From NCBI GenBank assembly GCA_963775635.1, contig CAVZJO010000003.1:186001-250000 (forward strand): 64,000 nucleotides of DNA, given 5' to 3'. The notes beneath the pieces are model-generated. The model worked only from the letters and a program-made list of their open reading frames with translations. It was not told the origin of the DNA and ran no database searches. Below, piece by piece: positions 48,099-56,635 of this stretch (the first letter of the stretch is position 1; the number at the start of each line of letters is the position of its first letter). The stretch comes from JALORV01 sp963775635. Its GTDB lineage: Bacteria > Pseudomonadota > Gammaproteobacteria > Burkholderiales > Burkholderiaceae_F. The translations under genes and the position numbers were made by a program.

Positions 48099-48674
48099 CT
48101 ACTCCTTGCTCCCGCTCCTGAACTTCAGTTCAGGCACCAGCTTCGCTCGTTCCACCTCGGCGAGCGCGAATTCGACAATCACGCCGGCCATCGCATCACT
48201 ATCGTCGGCCCGGCGTTTGGCCGAGCCCCTCTTTCCGGCTGCCCTCGTCCGGCCAGCCGCCGCCGGTGGCTCGGCGACATACTGCATGCGCACCCGTTCG
48301 GCGCCCGGTGCACCCTGCAACTCCAGCAGCCGCCCCTGCAGGCGTTTGCGTCCTCCGGCGGCGGCCAGCGGTGCGTACAACTGCACGCTGACTTCCGAAC
48401 CCGCAAAACGTGCAAAGTCCCGTGCCCGCTTCAACGGCCGGTCGAGCCCCGGCGACGACACCTCAAGCCGCGCGTAGTCCACATCCTCGACCGCGAACAC
48501 ATGCGTCAGCTGCCGACTGACCCGTTCGCAGTCGTCCAGGCCGATGCCTCCGACGCGGTCGATCGTCACGCGCAACAGGCCCGCCGCCAGCCGTTCGGCG
48601 TCGACGAATTCGTAGCCGAGACCTTCGACCGTCCGGCCGATGGTCTCAGCAACCGCGTTCGACACGCCTACCAT
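48099..48674 (-). CDS. rimP: Ribosome maturation factor RimP
   Basis: RimP binds 30S precursors early in assembly. The product has GLGYEFVDAE, SRQLTHVFAVEDVDYARLEVSSPGLDRPL (the family core) and a C-terminal SH3-like domain extended by a Lys/Arg/Ala-rich insert. The ATG at 48674 gives 191 residues. A GTG at 48665 has a better-placed AGGA upstream and may be the true start. An intrinsic terminator ends only 14 bases before the ATG. Confidence 0.93.
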   Translation of the reverse strand: MVGVSNAVAETIGRTVEGLGYEFVDAERLAAGLLRVTIDRVGGIGLDDCERVSRQLTHVFAVEDVDYARLEVSSPGLDRPLKRARDFARFAGSEVSVQLYAPLAAAGGRKRLQGRLLELQGAPGAERVRMQYVAEPPAAAGRTRAAGKRGSAKRRADDSDAMAGVIVEFALAEVERAKLVPELKFRSGSKE

Positions 48675-48688
48675 TCCTACGCGCCAAT

Positions 48689-48711
48689 AAAAAATGGGCT
48701 CGAGAGCCCAT
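48689..48711 (-). terminator. Intrinsic terminator just upstream of rimP
   Basis: Read on the minus strand, ATGGGCTC (48711-48704), a 2-base loop and GAGCCCAT (48701-48694) form a perfect 8-bp stem, followed directly by TTTTTT ending at 48689. It is the clearest terminator in the window. Because it lies between a strong promoter and the rimP start, it would cut most transcripts to about 140 nucleotides unless bypassed. Confidence 0.85.
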
Positions 48712-48826
48712 CCGTTGAATTCAACAGGCTTGCGCCGGCGACTTCTGTCGCATGCCGTCGCATGCTCGCCTGCCGGCGCAACCGACGCCCGCCTGATCGA
48801 ATCTCGATCGGCGCGCACTTCGGCAA
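48712..48826 (-). ncRNA. Structured leader RNA of the rimP-nusA-infB operon (candidate attenuator or small RNA)
   Basis: The stretch between the promoter and the terminator is rich in inverted repeats: TTGCGCCGGC at 48730-48739 pairs perfectly with 48772-48781, enclosing two GCATGC copies that can pair with each other. GTTGAATTCAAC at 48714-48725 is a perfect palindrome, and GATCGA/TCGATC forms a further small hairpin nearer the promoter. No open frame of note is present and it is not a tRNA. Start and end are inferred from the promoter and terminator. Confidence 0.6.
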
Positions 48827-48832
48827 CCGTGC

Positions 48833-48861
48833 ATTATAGGGGCGGAACCGCGCCGCAACAA
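48833..48861 (-). promoter_or_regulatory. Near-consensus sigma-70 promoter for the rimP operon
   Basis: On the minus strand TTGTTG (48861-48856) and a perfect TATAAT (48838-48833) are separated by exactly 17 bases. It lies in the gap between the rluB stop and rimP. Transcription should begin at about 48826 and read the structured leader and terminator before rimP. Confidence 0.75.
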
Positions 48862-48891
48862 GCGCCGGGGCCCGCCCCGCCCCTAGGGAAT

Positions 48892-50379
48892 CTAGTAGCT
48901 GCGCTGCGTCTTGCCGCGCTTGAAGCGGGCTGGTCGCCCGTTGTTCGGCAAGCCGTGACCGGCCGCGATGTAATTGACGCTGCTTGTCATCGGATCCGGC
49001 TGGCGCGGCGGCCGGTTGCCCTGCGGCTTGCCTCCCCGGCCGCGGCCCTGGCCCGCGCCCTGACCCTGGCCCGCGCCCTGACCCTGGCCATATCCCGGCC
49101 CATTGCCATAGCCTTGGGCCTGCCCGTAGCCACTGATCGGACTGTAGCTTTGCCCTTGGTTGAAGGCCGGCGGCGTCTGCGGTCGTCCACGATTCTGGCC
49201 GCCCTTGCCACGGCGTCCGCCCTTGCCCTGCGACGGGTTGCCGCCCTTGCTCCGAATTTCCTCCATCGCAATGCCCAAGTCGTGCACCCAGGCCTGCACC
49301 CACTCGGGAGCCAATTCCTGGTAGCGGCCACGTGCGAGCGAGCGAGGCAACTGAATCGCGCCGTAGCGGATGCGGATCAGCCGGCTGACGGTCAGGCCGA
49401 CCGCCTCGAAGATGCGCCGCACTTCGCGATTGCGTCCCTCGCTGAGAGCGACGCGGTACCAATGGTTGACACCCTGGCCGCCGGCATCCTCGACCTTGGA
49501 GAATTTGGCGGGACCATCGTCGAGCTGAACACCGTCGAGCAGTTGCTGGCGCTGATGCTCGGCAAGTTCACCGAGTACGCGGACCGCGTATTCGCGCTCG
49601 ACTTCGTAACGCGGATGCATCAAGCGATTAGCGAGTTCGCCCGATGTGGTGAACAGAATCAGTCCCTCGGTGTTGAGGTCCAGCCGTCCAACCGCCACCC
49701 AGCGGCCGCCGCTGACCTTGGGCAGTTTCTCGAACACCGTCGGACGCTCGCCGGGGTCATCCTGCGTGACGATCTCCCCGACCGGCTTGTGATACAGCAG
49801 CACGCGTGGCGCACGTCCCGGCTGTCGTCGCTGCAACGGCTTTCCGTTCACGCGCACCTGGTCGCTCGGCATGACGCGCTGTCCGATATGCGCCGGCTGA
49901 CCGTTCACCGATACCCGCCCGGCGACGATCATCTCTTCCATGTCGCGGCGCGAGCCGATCCCCGCGTCGGCCAGTACTTTGTGGAGCTTCTCCGATTGCG
50001 CATTCAGTGCCTGCTTGGCAGCGCGACGGCCGCGCTCGAGTACCTCGCGCGCCAGTGCCGCATCGGCCATCGCCGCCGGATTGACTTCGTCACCTTCACC
50101 GGCCAGCGGCAGCGCGGCGCTCGGTACGGCCGTGCTCGCGGCCGGGGCCGCGCGTTCGCCCTCGCCACGGCCGCCGCGTCCGCGACGGCGCCGGCCTTGC
50201 GGACCGCGCTGGCGAGGCGCGTCGGCGCCTTCAACATCCCGCTCGGGGTCAACGTTACCGTCGACATCGTCGGGCCGGTCCGACTCGCCATCGTCGATCA
50301 TGGCAGCCGGCGTGCGCGGCTCGGCCGTATCAGCCGGTTCACGGGGAAGTTCGTCTTCGTCAGGAATCGAGGAGTTCAT
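48892..50379 (-). CDS. rluB: 23S rRNA pseudouridine synthase, RluB/RsuA family
   Basis: The 495-residue protein has an S4 RNA-binding domain (KLHKVLADAGIGSRRDMEEMI) and an RsuA-type catalytic domain with the Asp in VGRLDLNTEGL near residue 236. RluB modifies position 2605 of 23S rRNA in E. coli. Both ends are unusual: an acidic, then Arg/Gly-rich N-terminal extension of about 120 residues and a C-terminal tail of about 120 residues rich in Gly, Gln, Tyr and Arg. Such tails are common in betaproteobacterial members. It starts 10 bases after scpB. Confidence 0.93.
   Translation of the reverse strand: MNSSIPDEDELPREPADTAEPRTPAAMIDDGESDRPDDVDGNVDPERDVEGADAPRQRGPQGRRRRGRGGRGEGERAAPAASTAVPSAALPLAGEGDEVNPAAMADAALAREVLERGRRAAKQALNAQSEKLHKVLADAGIGSRRDMEEMIVAGRVSVNGQPAHIGQRVMPSDQVRVNGKPLQRRQPGRAPRVLLYHKPVGEIVTQDDPGERPTVFEKLPKVSGGRWVAVGRLDLNTEGLILFTTSGELANRLMHPRYEVEREYAVRVLGELAEHQRQQLLDGVQLDDGPAKFSKVEDAGGQGVNHWYRVALSEGRNREVRRIFEAVGLTVSRLIRIRYGAIQLPRSLARGRYQELAPEWVQAWVHDLGIAMEEIRSKGGNPSQGKGGRRGKGGQNRGRPQTPPAFNQGQSYSPISGYGQAQGYGNGPGYGQGQGAGQGQGAGQGRGRGGKPQGNRPPRQPDPMTSSVNYIAAGHGLPNNGRPARFKRGKTQRSY
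49051..49086. repeat. 18-bp tandem duplication in the rluB C-terminal tail
   Basis: The unit GCCCGCGCCCTGACCCTG occurs twice without gap (49051-49068 and 49069-49086), encoding a repeated Gly-Ala-Gly-Gln-Gly-Gln on the minus strand. It keeps the reading frame. Such a repeat is prone to slippage, so length may vary between strains. Confidence 0.8.
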
Positions 50380-50389
50380 CAGGCAAGGG

Positions 50390-51076
<687 letters not shown>

Positions 51077-51503
51077 CTCCCGTTCGGAGAAGTCAGGTGG
51101 TGACGCGGCCGAGCGATTGCACGGCTGTCACGAGCCCAAGGGCACGTCGGTACGGCGCGATCACTGGCCTGGAAAGCTTGGAGGCGGAAGTCGAGGACCG
51201 CGGAGAGCGGCAGGCGTTTGCTTTATGGAGCCTGCCGAGCGCGGAATCGGACGATCCGGCAACTCTGTCGGCGCGGGTGGAGCTATTAGCCTCCAGTACC
51301 CGACGTACCGACTGAAATCTGACTTGGAATTCAGTCTATCACAGCAACTTCGCCGACCACCAGCCGCCGGAACGCCACTCATCCAATCGGCCGAGTCGCC
51401 ATCAGCGGTCCCGGCCTCCAGCCCGTGACTTCCAGCAGTTTGCGTGCCGGCAAGCGAATATCAAGCAGCCGAGATGCGCGGCAGGTGATCACTCGAGGAG
51501 GCG
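51077..51503. other. Intergenic stretch upstream of scpB; no gene recognised
   Basis: This 427-base stretch separates the core block from the accessory region. Short frames are open on both strands but none has a recognisable domain or a good start. A 7-bp hairpin (GACTGAA/TTCAGTC) lies at about 51309-51336 and a weaker one just before it. It must hold the scpB promoter; no confident -10/-35 pair was seen. Confidence 0.5.
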
Positions 51504-52010
51504 TCAGGCGCTGCGTGTCCGACGTGCCAGGATGGCGGCGCGGCGGATCAGGCTTTCCTCGGGCCAGTGATCGGCCGACCGGTAGTACTCGGGCACGGCA
51601 GGCGTTCCGCTCGACAGACGGACCCAAGGCTGCTTGGATGCCGTGAAAATGTGGATGTCCGGCGGCAGGCGATCCGGCTCGTCCAGCGTCCCGACCCGCA
51701 CGAATCGCACGTCGGTGCCGGCACCGGCGTAGTTGCTCCACAGCGCGACCTTGCAGATCGGACAGCGCGCGATCTTCTGTCCTTTTCCGCTCAGCGACGG
51801 CGTATCGATGATTTCGATGTCGCCGCTGAGCAACTCCACGCGCTCGGCCTCGATCATCGCGTTCAGCGCGAACGCCGATCCAGTTTCGCGTTGACACCAG
51901 CGGCAATGGCAGCAGTGAACGAACATCGGCGCGGAAGCCATCCGGTATCGAACGGCGCGGCACGTGCATCCGCCTTCGTGGACCGTCTTCGCTTCAGCGT
52001 TCACATGCAC
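51504..52010 (-). CDS. GFA/CENP-V family zinc protein (first of four)
   Basis: The 168-residue protein has the GFA zinc-binding layout: CTCRA near residue 15, CHCRWCQRE near residue 34, and CPICK near residue 82. The family is named after glutathione-dependent formaldehyde-activating enzyme, but most members have no proven activity. It is the longest of the four copies in this region, with an extra C-terminal segment. The similarity to the other copies lies mainly in the cysteine pattern. Confidence 0.9.
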   Translation of the reverse strand: MHVNAEAKTVHEGGCTCRAVRYRMASAPMFVHCCHCRWCQRETGSAFALNAMIEAERVELLSGDIEIIDTPSLSGKGQKIARCPICKVALWSNYAGAGTDVRFVRVGTLDEPDRLPPDIHIFTASKQPWVRLSSGTPAVPEYYRSADHWPEESLIRRAAILARRTRSA

Positions 52011-52077
52011 CTCCCTGCAGATGCCATCGCATGTCTACGCCCTCGGCTCATAGTGAGCGAGGAACCCTGACGCCAGG

Positions 52078-52512
52078 TCAACCTGCCACGTCGAGTTCGA
52101 AACGCCGCTCGCCCGTCGCCGTAACTCCGCAGTCCCGCCAGCCGGCACGCTCGTAAAACCGCTGCGCGCGCGTGCCGGGTTCAGTCGTCAGCCAGAGCCG
52201 ACGCAGGCCACGCGACTTGAGCCAGTCGACCATCCTGTCATGCAGACGACGGCCATAGCCAAGGCCTTCGCTCCGGGGATCGACGAACAGCGCCCAGATG
52301 TTTCCATCGCGTGCGTTGCCGATCGCAAAGGCAACGATCTCGTCATCCACCGCGATCACCCAGCCGCGTCCTGTGATCTCGATGGAGTGCTGGACCTCCA
52401 CGTCCGTGATAACGCGTGAACTCAGGCGGTTCTCCCTCACCGCATGGCGCACGCGCTGGATCCCGGCGATGTCCGCGCGAGTCGCCTGACGGAGCACTGC
52501 CGGTCCGCTCAT
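52078..52512 (-). CDS. GNAT family N-acetyltransferase
   Basis: The 144-residue protein starts MSGPAVLRQATRADIAG and has the GNAT acetyl-CoA loop region WALFVDPRSEGLGYGRRLHDRMVDW followed by RFYERAGWRDCG. The substrate cannot be told. Its ATG overlaps the stop of the upstream GFA gene (ATGA), so VOC, GFA and GNAT genes are translationally coupled here. Confidence 0.9.
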   Translation of the reverse strand: MSGPAVLRQATRADIAGIQRVRHAVRENRLSSRVITDVEVQHSIEITGRGWVIAVDDEIVAFAIGNARDGNIWALFVDPRSEGLGYGRRLHDRMVDWLKSRGLRRLWLTTEPGTRAQRFYERAGWRDCGVTATGERRFELDVAG

Positions 52513-52871
52513 GCCATGCCGGCGCCATCGGCCTGGCGGACCGGGATTCCGGTCGGCTCGAAGCCCTCCAGGCAATGGACATTGATACCGAAATAATCCG
52601 GAGTCACGCGCTTGCGATGGAACGGATAGATGCCGCACACCTTGCAGAAGTAATGGCGTGCGGTGCCGGTATGGAAGCGATACTCCGTCAGCGATTCCGC
52701 TCCAGCGCGCAGGGTGAAGCAGCTCTCGTGCACCTTCACCATCAGCGCATTCCTGCGACGACAGATCGAACAGTCGCACATCGTCAGTTCGGGAGAGTCA
52801 GTTTCAACTTCGAACTGGACAGCGCCGCAGTGACACGTGCCGCGGTACTTGCGCATCGGTCGGGTGCCCAT
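52509..52871 (-). CDS. GFA family zinc protein (second of four)
   Basis: The 120-residue product has CHCGAVQF, CDCSICRRRNALM and CKVCGIYPFHRKR, the complete GFA cysteine set. The ATG at 52869-52871 (MGTRPMRKYRG) overlaps the VOC stop (TGATG); a second ATG five codons later is also possible. It forms a compact three-gene unit with the VOC and GNAT genes. A role in formaldehyde or other electrophile handling is only a family-level guess. Confidence 0.9.
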   Translation of the reverse strand: MGTRPMRKYRGTCHCGAVQFEVETDSPELTMCDCSICRRRNALMVKVHESCFTLRAGAESLTEYRFHTGTARHYFCKVCGIYPFHRKRVTPDYFGINVHCLEGFEPTGIPVRQADGAGMA

Positions 52872-53263
52872 CAACCAAAATCCGCACTGCCCTCGTAGGG
52901 CCGGGTCATGACTTCGAGCAGGTGCCTGTCCGGGTCGTCGAAATAGAAGCCACGGCCCCCGTCGTGTCGATAGGTCTCGCCGGGGCGCTGCTTCCCCGGG
53001 TCGGCCCAATACGGCAGGCCCCGCTCACGCACGCGGGCGAACACCTGGTCGAATCCGCTCTCGTCGACCAGGAAAGCATAGTGTTGCGAGGCAATCTCTC
53101 CCTCGTAGTTGTAGAAGTCGAGAGAGACGCGGTTGTCGAGTGCCACGACGAGCATCGGCCCGAAAGGTTTCGGCGCCGCCAGTCCCAGCAGTTCGACCAC
53201 GAAGGCGGACGACTTTTGCTTGTCGCGGCACCAGACGATCGTGTGATTCAGTTGCACGCTCAT
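52871..53263 (-). CDS. VOC family (glyoxalase/bleomycin-resistance fold) protein
   Basis: The product begins MSVQLNHTIVWCRDKQKSSAFVVELLGL, with a second βαβββ module ending RGFYFDDPDRHLLEVMTRPY, where His and Glu are likely metal ligands. Members range from glyoxalases and ring-cleavage dioxygenases to antibiotic-binding proteins. The ATG at 53263 is preferred over one 8 codons upstream. It is the first gene of the coupled VOC-GFA-GNAT unit, about 100 bases from the divergent lexA promoter. Confidence 0.9.
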   Translation of the reverse strand: MSVQLNHTIVWCRDKQKSSAFVVELLGLAAPKPFGPMLVVALDNRVSLDFYNYEGEIASQHYAFLVDESGFDQVFARVRERGLPYWADPGKQRPGETYRHDGGRGFYFDDPDRHLLEVMTRPYEGSADFG

Positions 53264-53363
53264 GGGTTCCCAGCCTCTTGCTGCCAACTGGCAGCCTAAA
53301 TAGCGCGCGGGAAGCCGTCCACCGCTGGCGATCTACGGGCAGCCCTTGCCATTCCGTTCAGTA

Positions 53364-53379
53364 CTGTATACATTCCCAG
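53364..53379 (+). promoter_or_regulatory. LexA (SOS) box upstream of lexA
   Basis: CTGTATACATTCCCAG matches the proteobacterial LexA consensus CTG-N10-CAG, with a well-kept left half and a weaker right half. It lies 27 bases before the lexA ATG and overlaps the likely -10 region; a TTGCCA at 53346-53351 is a plausible -35. Autorepression of lexA and joint control of imuA are expected. Confidence 0.7.
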
Positions 53380-53405
53380 TAACACTGCAACTGTGGAGAG
53401 GTCTG

Positions 53406-54053
53406 ATGGCCCTGCCTTCGCCTGCATCACCGCTGCTCACTCCGCGCCAGTCGGAGATCCTCGAGTTCATCCGCCGGGCGCTGACCGAAAGCGGCGCGCC
53501 GCCAACGCGCGACGAAATCGCGCGTGCCTTCGGATTCCGTTCACTCAACGCTGCCGAACAGCACCTGCAGGCACTCGCAAAAAAAGGACTGATCGAACTC
53601 GTCGCCGGCACTTCGCGCGGCATCCGTCTGAAAGACAGCGTGCGCGAATTGATGGCAGCCGCGCAGGAAGTCGGGCTGCCGCTGGTCGGCAAGGTGGCCG
53701 CCGGCAGCCCGTTGCTGGCGCAGGAAAATGTGCTGGCTCGCCCCGCGGTCGATCCCGACACTTTCAAGCCGCGCGCCGATTACCTGCTCGAGGTGCGCGG
53801 CATGAGCATGCGCGATGCCGGCATCCTGGAAGGCGACTGGCTGGCGGTCCACAAGCGCTCGCAGGCGCAATCGGGGCAGATCGTCGTCGCTCGCCTTGGG
53901 GACGAGGTCACGGTCAAGCGGCTGAAGCTGCGCGGTGCGCGCGCCGAGCTGATCGCCGAGAACCCGGACTTCGCGCCCATCGTGGTCGATCTGAAGCGCG
54001 AGCCGTTCGCGATCGAAGGCATTGCCGTGGGCGTGATCCGTCCCGCGCTGTAG
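53406..54053 (+). CDS. lexA: SOS repressor LexA
   Basis: LexA represses SOS genes and cleaves itself when RecA is activated. The 215-residue product has the N-terminal winged helix (LTPRQSEILEFIRRAL, then RDEIARAFGFRSLNAAEQHL), the cleavage site Ala99-Gly100 in VAAGSP, and the catalytic dyad Ser134 (RGMSMRDAG) and Lys171 (EVTVKRL). The ATG at 53406 gives the family length. It is followed after 33 bases by imuA. Linkage to imuA suggests the second, imu-associated lexA type. Confidence 0.95.
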   Translation: MALPSPASPLLTPRQSEILEFIRRALTESGAPPTRDEIARAFGFRSLNAAEQHLQALAKKGLIELVAGTSRGIRLKDSVRELMAAAQEVGLPLVGKVAAGSPLLAQENVLARPAVDPDTFKPRADYLLEVRGMSMRDAGILEGDWLAVHKRSQAQSGQIVVARLGDEVTVKRLKLRGARAELIAENPDFAPIVVDLKREPFAIEGIAVGVIRPAL

Positions 54054-54086
54054 CCCGCCTCCACCACTGTCAAGAGAAAGACGCGC

Positions 54087-54869
54087 ATGCGTGCGGTCAC
54101 GGATCTGCTTTCCCTGCTGCACGCCGCCGGTGGGGCTCCGCTGTGGCGCGCCGACGAGCGACCAGCCGATGAGGTCTGCGGACCAACGCTCGCCAGCGGG
54201 TTTGCCGCGCTCGACCGCGAATTGCCGGGCGGTGGCTGGCCGCAGGGGCAACTGATCGAACTGCTGACCGACGACGCCGGCATCGGCGAGCTCTCACTGC
54301 TGGCGCCTGCGCTGGCACAACTGTCGAAGGTGCGGCGCTGCACGGTGTGGGTGCTGCCGGCCGACGCGGCGCCCGATCAGACAATGCCTTACGCACCCGC
54401 GCTCGCCACGGCCGGAATCGATCTTGCGCGCACCATTTTCGTCAAGCCGGCCACGCCGCGCGAAAACCTGTGGGCGATCGAGCAGTCGCTGCGCGCACGC
54501 CATCTGGGCGCGGTGGTCGGCTGGCCGTCTCCCGGCGGTGGGGACGGCGATTTCCGCGCGCTGCGCCGCTTGCATCTGCTGGCGCAACGCCACCAAGCGC
54601 TGGCGTTCGTGTTGCGCTCGACGCGCCACGCGCAGGCGCCCTCGCCCGCCGTGCTGCGGCTGCAACTGGCTAGCGATGGCGCACAGCTCGCTATTACGCT
54701 GCTGAAGCGGCGCGGTCGTCCGTTGCTTGAACCGATAACGCTCGCGCTGCGGCCGGCACACTGGAACAACGCGCAGGTTCCCGCCGAAGACGTCGTGCTC
54801 AATGTGCAGCCGGCATCGAGAACCGCGCTGCTCGCCGCACGCTCGCTGCAGGCGCTACTGGATCACTAA
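54087..54869 (+). CDS. imuA: Translesion-synthesis accessory protein ImuA
   Basis: ImuA is a RecA/SulA-like protein that works with ImuB and the polymerase DnaE2 in damage-induced mutagenesis. The 260-residue product has LASGFAALDRELPGGGWPQGQLIELLTD near residue 36 and the family segments LGAVVGWPSP and RALRRLHLLAQRH. It is co-transcribed with lexA. Unusually, no imuB or dnaE2 follows: the next gene, 9 bases on, is a VOC gene on the opposite strand. ImuA may act with distant partners or be a remnant. Confidence 0.9.
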   Translation: MRAVTDLLSLLHAAGGAPLWRADERPADEVCGPTLASGFAALDRELPGGGWPQGQLIELLTDDAGIGELSLLAPALAQLSKVRRCTVWVLPADAAPDQTMPYAPALATAGIDLARTIFVKPATPRENLWAIEQSLRARHLGAVVGWPSPGGGDGDFRALRRLHLLAQRHQALAFVLRSTRHAQAPSPAVLRLQLASDGAQLAITLLKRRGRPLLEPITLALRPAHWNNAQVPAEDVVLNVQPASRTALLAARSLQALLDH

Positions 54870-54878
54870 CGCGCGGAG

Positions 54879-55265
54879 TCACGCCCTGCCGCGATGCGTG
54901 GCGATTTGCCAGGTGTTTCCCCATCGATCCTTCACCATGCAACGGCGATCGCCATAGGGCACGTCGCGTGGCTCTTCCAGTGAACGTGCACCGGCATCGA
55001 GCGCCCGTCGATACGTCGCGTCGGCGTCGCCGACGTAAACGTAGAGAAAGGCTGTCATCGGGTCACGAACGCCAGCGTCGCTGACCATGACTACCGAGTC
55101 GCCGATTCTGACTTCCGAGGGAGCATCCTTTCGATATTCCCCTGCGGCTCCGAAGACCTGCCCGAGGAACTCGACGAGCTGTTGCGCCTCATGGGCCACG
55201 AGACGCGGAGTCACCGTGTGCCAGCCCGCAGGCACAGCATTGGTAGCGCTGATTGGCTTCTCCAT
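54879..55265 (-). CDS. VOC family protein (PhnB-like)
   Basis: The 128-residue protein has the one-domain PhnB-like VOC pattern: VTPRLVAHEAQQLVEFLGQVFGA near the start, GDSVVMVSD, FLYVYVGDADATYRRALDAGA, and DRWGNTWQIATH at the end. The metal-site residues of true glyoxalases are not evident, as in other PhnB-like proteins. It converges on imuA with a 9-base gap and starts 6 bases after the OsmC stop. Confidence 0.88.
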   Translation of the reverse strand: MEKPISATNAVPAGWHTVTPRLVAHEAQQLVEFLGQVFGAAGEYRKDAPSEVRIGDSVVMVSDAGVRDPMTAFLYVYVGDADATYRRALDAGARSLEEPRDVPYGDRRCMVKDRWGNTWQIATHRGRA

Positions 55266-55271
55266 CGGCGA

Positions 55272-55685
55272 TCACACAGCGCGCGTGTCCGCCACCAAAT
55301 CGACCGGAACACCGGCGCGGACCGTGTTGTGGACTTCTGCCACGGCATCGGTTGCACGCAATAGCCGGGTGATCTCCGAATCCGGAGCCGAGGAATTCAC
55401 TTTGGCTCGGTAGCGGATGTGGGTCGCAGCGAGACCGACGCCCGGAAACTCGGCGACGGCCTCGACTTCGGCGCCGTCGATCGGAACTCCCATTCGCTCG
55501 GCTTCGCGATACAGGTCGTTGCAATAGCACGTCGCCAAGGCGAGCATCAGAAATTCGCCGCCGTTGACGCTCGAGCCTCGACCGGCGGGCTTGGCAGGCA
55601 CCGCGAGCGATCGGGTCGATCCACCGGTGCGCACTTCCACCTCGTGGCCGGTCGTCGTGTTCCTGCAAATGGCAGCGATTTCCAT
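55272..55685 (-). CDS. OsmC family peroxiredoxin-like protein
   Basis: OsmC/Ohr proteins reduce organic peroxides or other oxidants through paired cysteines. The product (137 residues, from the ATG at 55683-55685) has GGEFLMLALATCYCNDLYREAER, where two adjacent Cys lie in the position of the first active Cys, and VAEFPGVGLAATHIRYRAKV. The second canonical Cys is not obvious, so peroxidase activity is uncertain. A GGAGG site lies just upstream, and it follows DUF1272 by 11 bases. Confidence 0.88.
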   Translation of the reverse strand: MEIAAICRNTTTGHEVEVRTGGSTRSLAVPAKPAGRGSSVNGGEFLMLALATCYCNDLYREAERMGVPIDGAEVEAVAEFPGVGLAATHIRYRAKVNSSAPDSEITRLLRATDAVAEVHNTVRAGVPVDLVADTRAV

Positions 55686-55696
55686 GCTGGTGCCTC

Positions 55697-56005
55697 CTAA
55701 CGTTTCTCTGGCGGAATATTCCTGATCGGTGCCGAGAACACTGCGTGGAGAGCAGGATCTACGGGCTTGTGCCTGATCGTGGTGCTCGCCGGATTCTTGC
55801 CAAGATAGTTGTCGCCCTTCCAGTTCATGGACGGCCTGATCGGCCTCGGAACGAATCCGCCGCCGCAGTTCGGACAGACGTTGCCTAGGACCTGCTCGAC
55901 ACAGGCAACGCAGAACGTGCATTCATAGGAGCAAATGCGAGCTTCGAGCGAATCCGGTGCAAGCAGCCTGTTGCAGTGTTCGCAGGTCGGGCGCAGTTCG
56001 AGCAT
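55697..56005 (-). CDS. DUF1272 small zinc-finger-like protein
   Basis: The 102-residue product starts MLELRPTCEHCNRLLAP and has paired cysteines in CSYECTFCVACVEQVLGNVCPNCGG, a typical DUF1272 pattern that looks like a treble-clef zinc site. Function is unknown. The C-terminal 45 residues extend beyond the family core. The frame is open upstream to 56218, but the ATG at 56003-56005 fits the family. Confidence 0.88.
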   Translation of the reverse strand: MLELRPTCEHCNRLLAPDSLEARICSYECTFCVACVEQVLGNVCPNCGGGFVPRPIRPSMNWKGDNYLGKNPASTTIRHKPVDPALHAVFSAPIRNIPPEKR

Positions 56006-56091
56006 GGTGTTGCCTCCGGCAGCTAGCACAGCATCAGACGAAACTGATCCATTGGTGAGGCCGGCAAGCCGGTGGACCAGGGTTGCCTCGG

Positions 56092-56631
56092 TCATCTGCA
56101 ATCCAGCAGCGCCGCAATCCTGCCGACCGTCGCCCAGTTCCTCGACGTGGCCGCACGGCCGGTCTTGCCGAGCAGGGCTTCGGCTGCGCGACTTTCGAGT
56201 ATCCCGTCGGGACACCATAGGTAGGCCGCGTGCCTGCCCAGCAAAAACCGCTCGGGCGGCTTAGTCAACGATGCCAGTGCGGAAAGATCTTGCAAGTTCT
56301 GCGCGCCGTCGGTGAAGGCCACCAGCAGACGAGCAGGATCATCAGCTTCCGCCGCCAGTTCGTTCTCCGCCAGGATGGCAGCAAAGTCGCTGGCGGACTT
56401 GACGATCACCGGGACGTCGATGCTCATCGACTCGGCGATGACAGCCCGGATACGGGCCGCGTGCGCCGCCGCCGAACGGCTCGGTCCTTCGAAGATCGCA
56501 TTGCCGCTGTTGAGAAGCGTCCTGACATCGCGATATCCCAGCTCGGCGAGCAGTGCTCTGAGCTCCGCCATCGGCACGCGTCTGCCCTTGCCGACGTTGA
56601 CACCGCGCAGCAAGGCGACGAAACGCGGCAT
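56092..56631 (-). CDS. DUF1697 family protein
   Basis: The 179-residue product begins MPRFVALLRGVNVGKGRRVPMAELRALLAELG and has VRTLLNSGNAIFEG, the DUF1697 signature. Function is unknown; structures of the family show two ferredoxin-like domains. The ATG at 56629-56631 is chosen; the same frame stays open upstream, where it encodes most of a different membrane protein. It starts 4 bases after that protein's stop. Confidence 0.88.
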   Translation of the reverse strand: MPRFVALLRGVNVGKGRRVPMAELRALLAELGYRDVRTLLNSGNAIFEGPSRSAAAHAARIRAVIAESMSIDVPVIVKSASDFAAILAENELAAEADDPARLLVAFTDGAQNLQDLSALASLTKPPERFLLGRHAAYLWCPDGILESRAAEALLGKTGRAATSRNWATVGRIAALLDCR

Positions 56632-56635
56632 GTCG

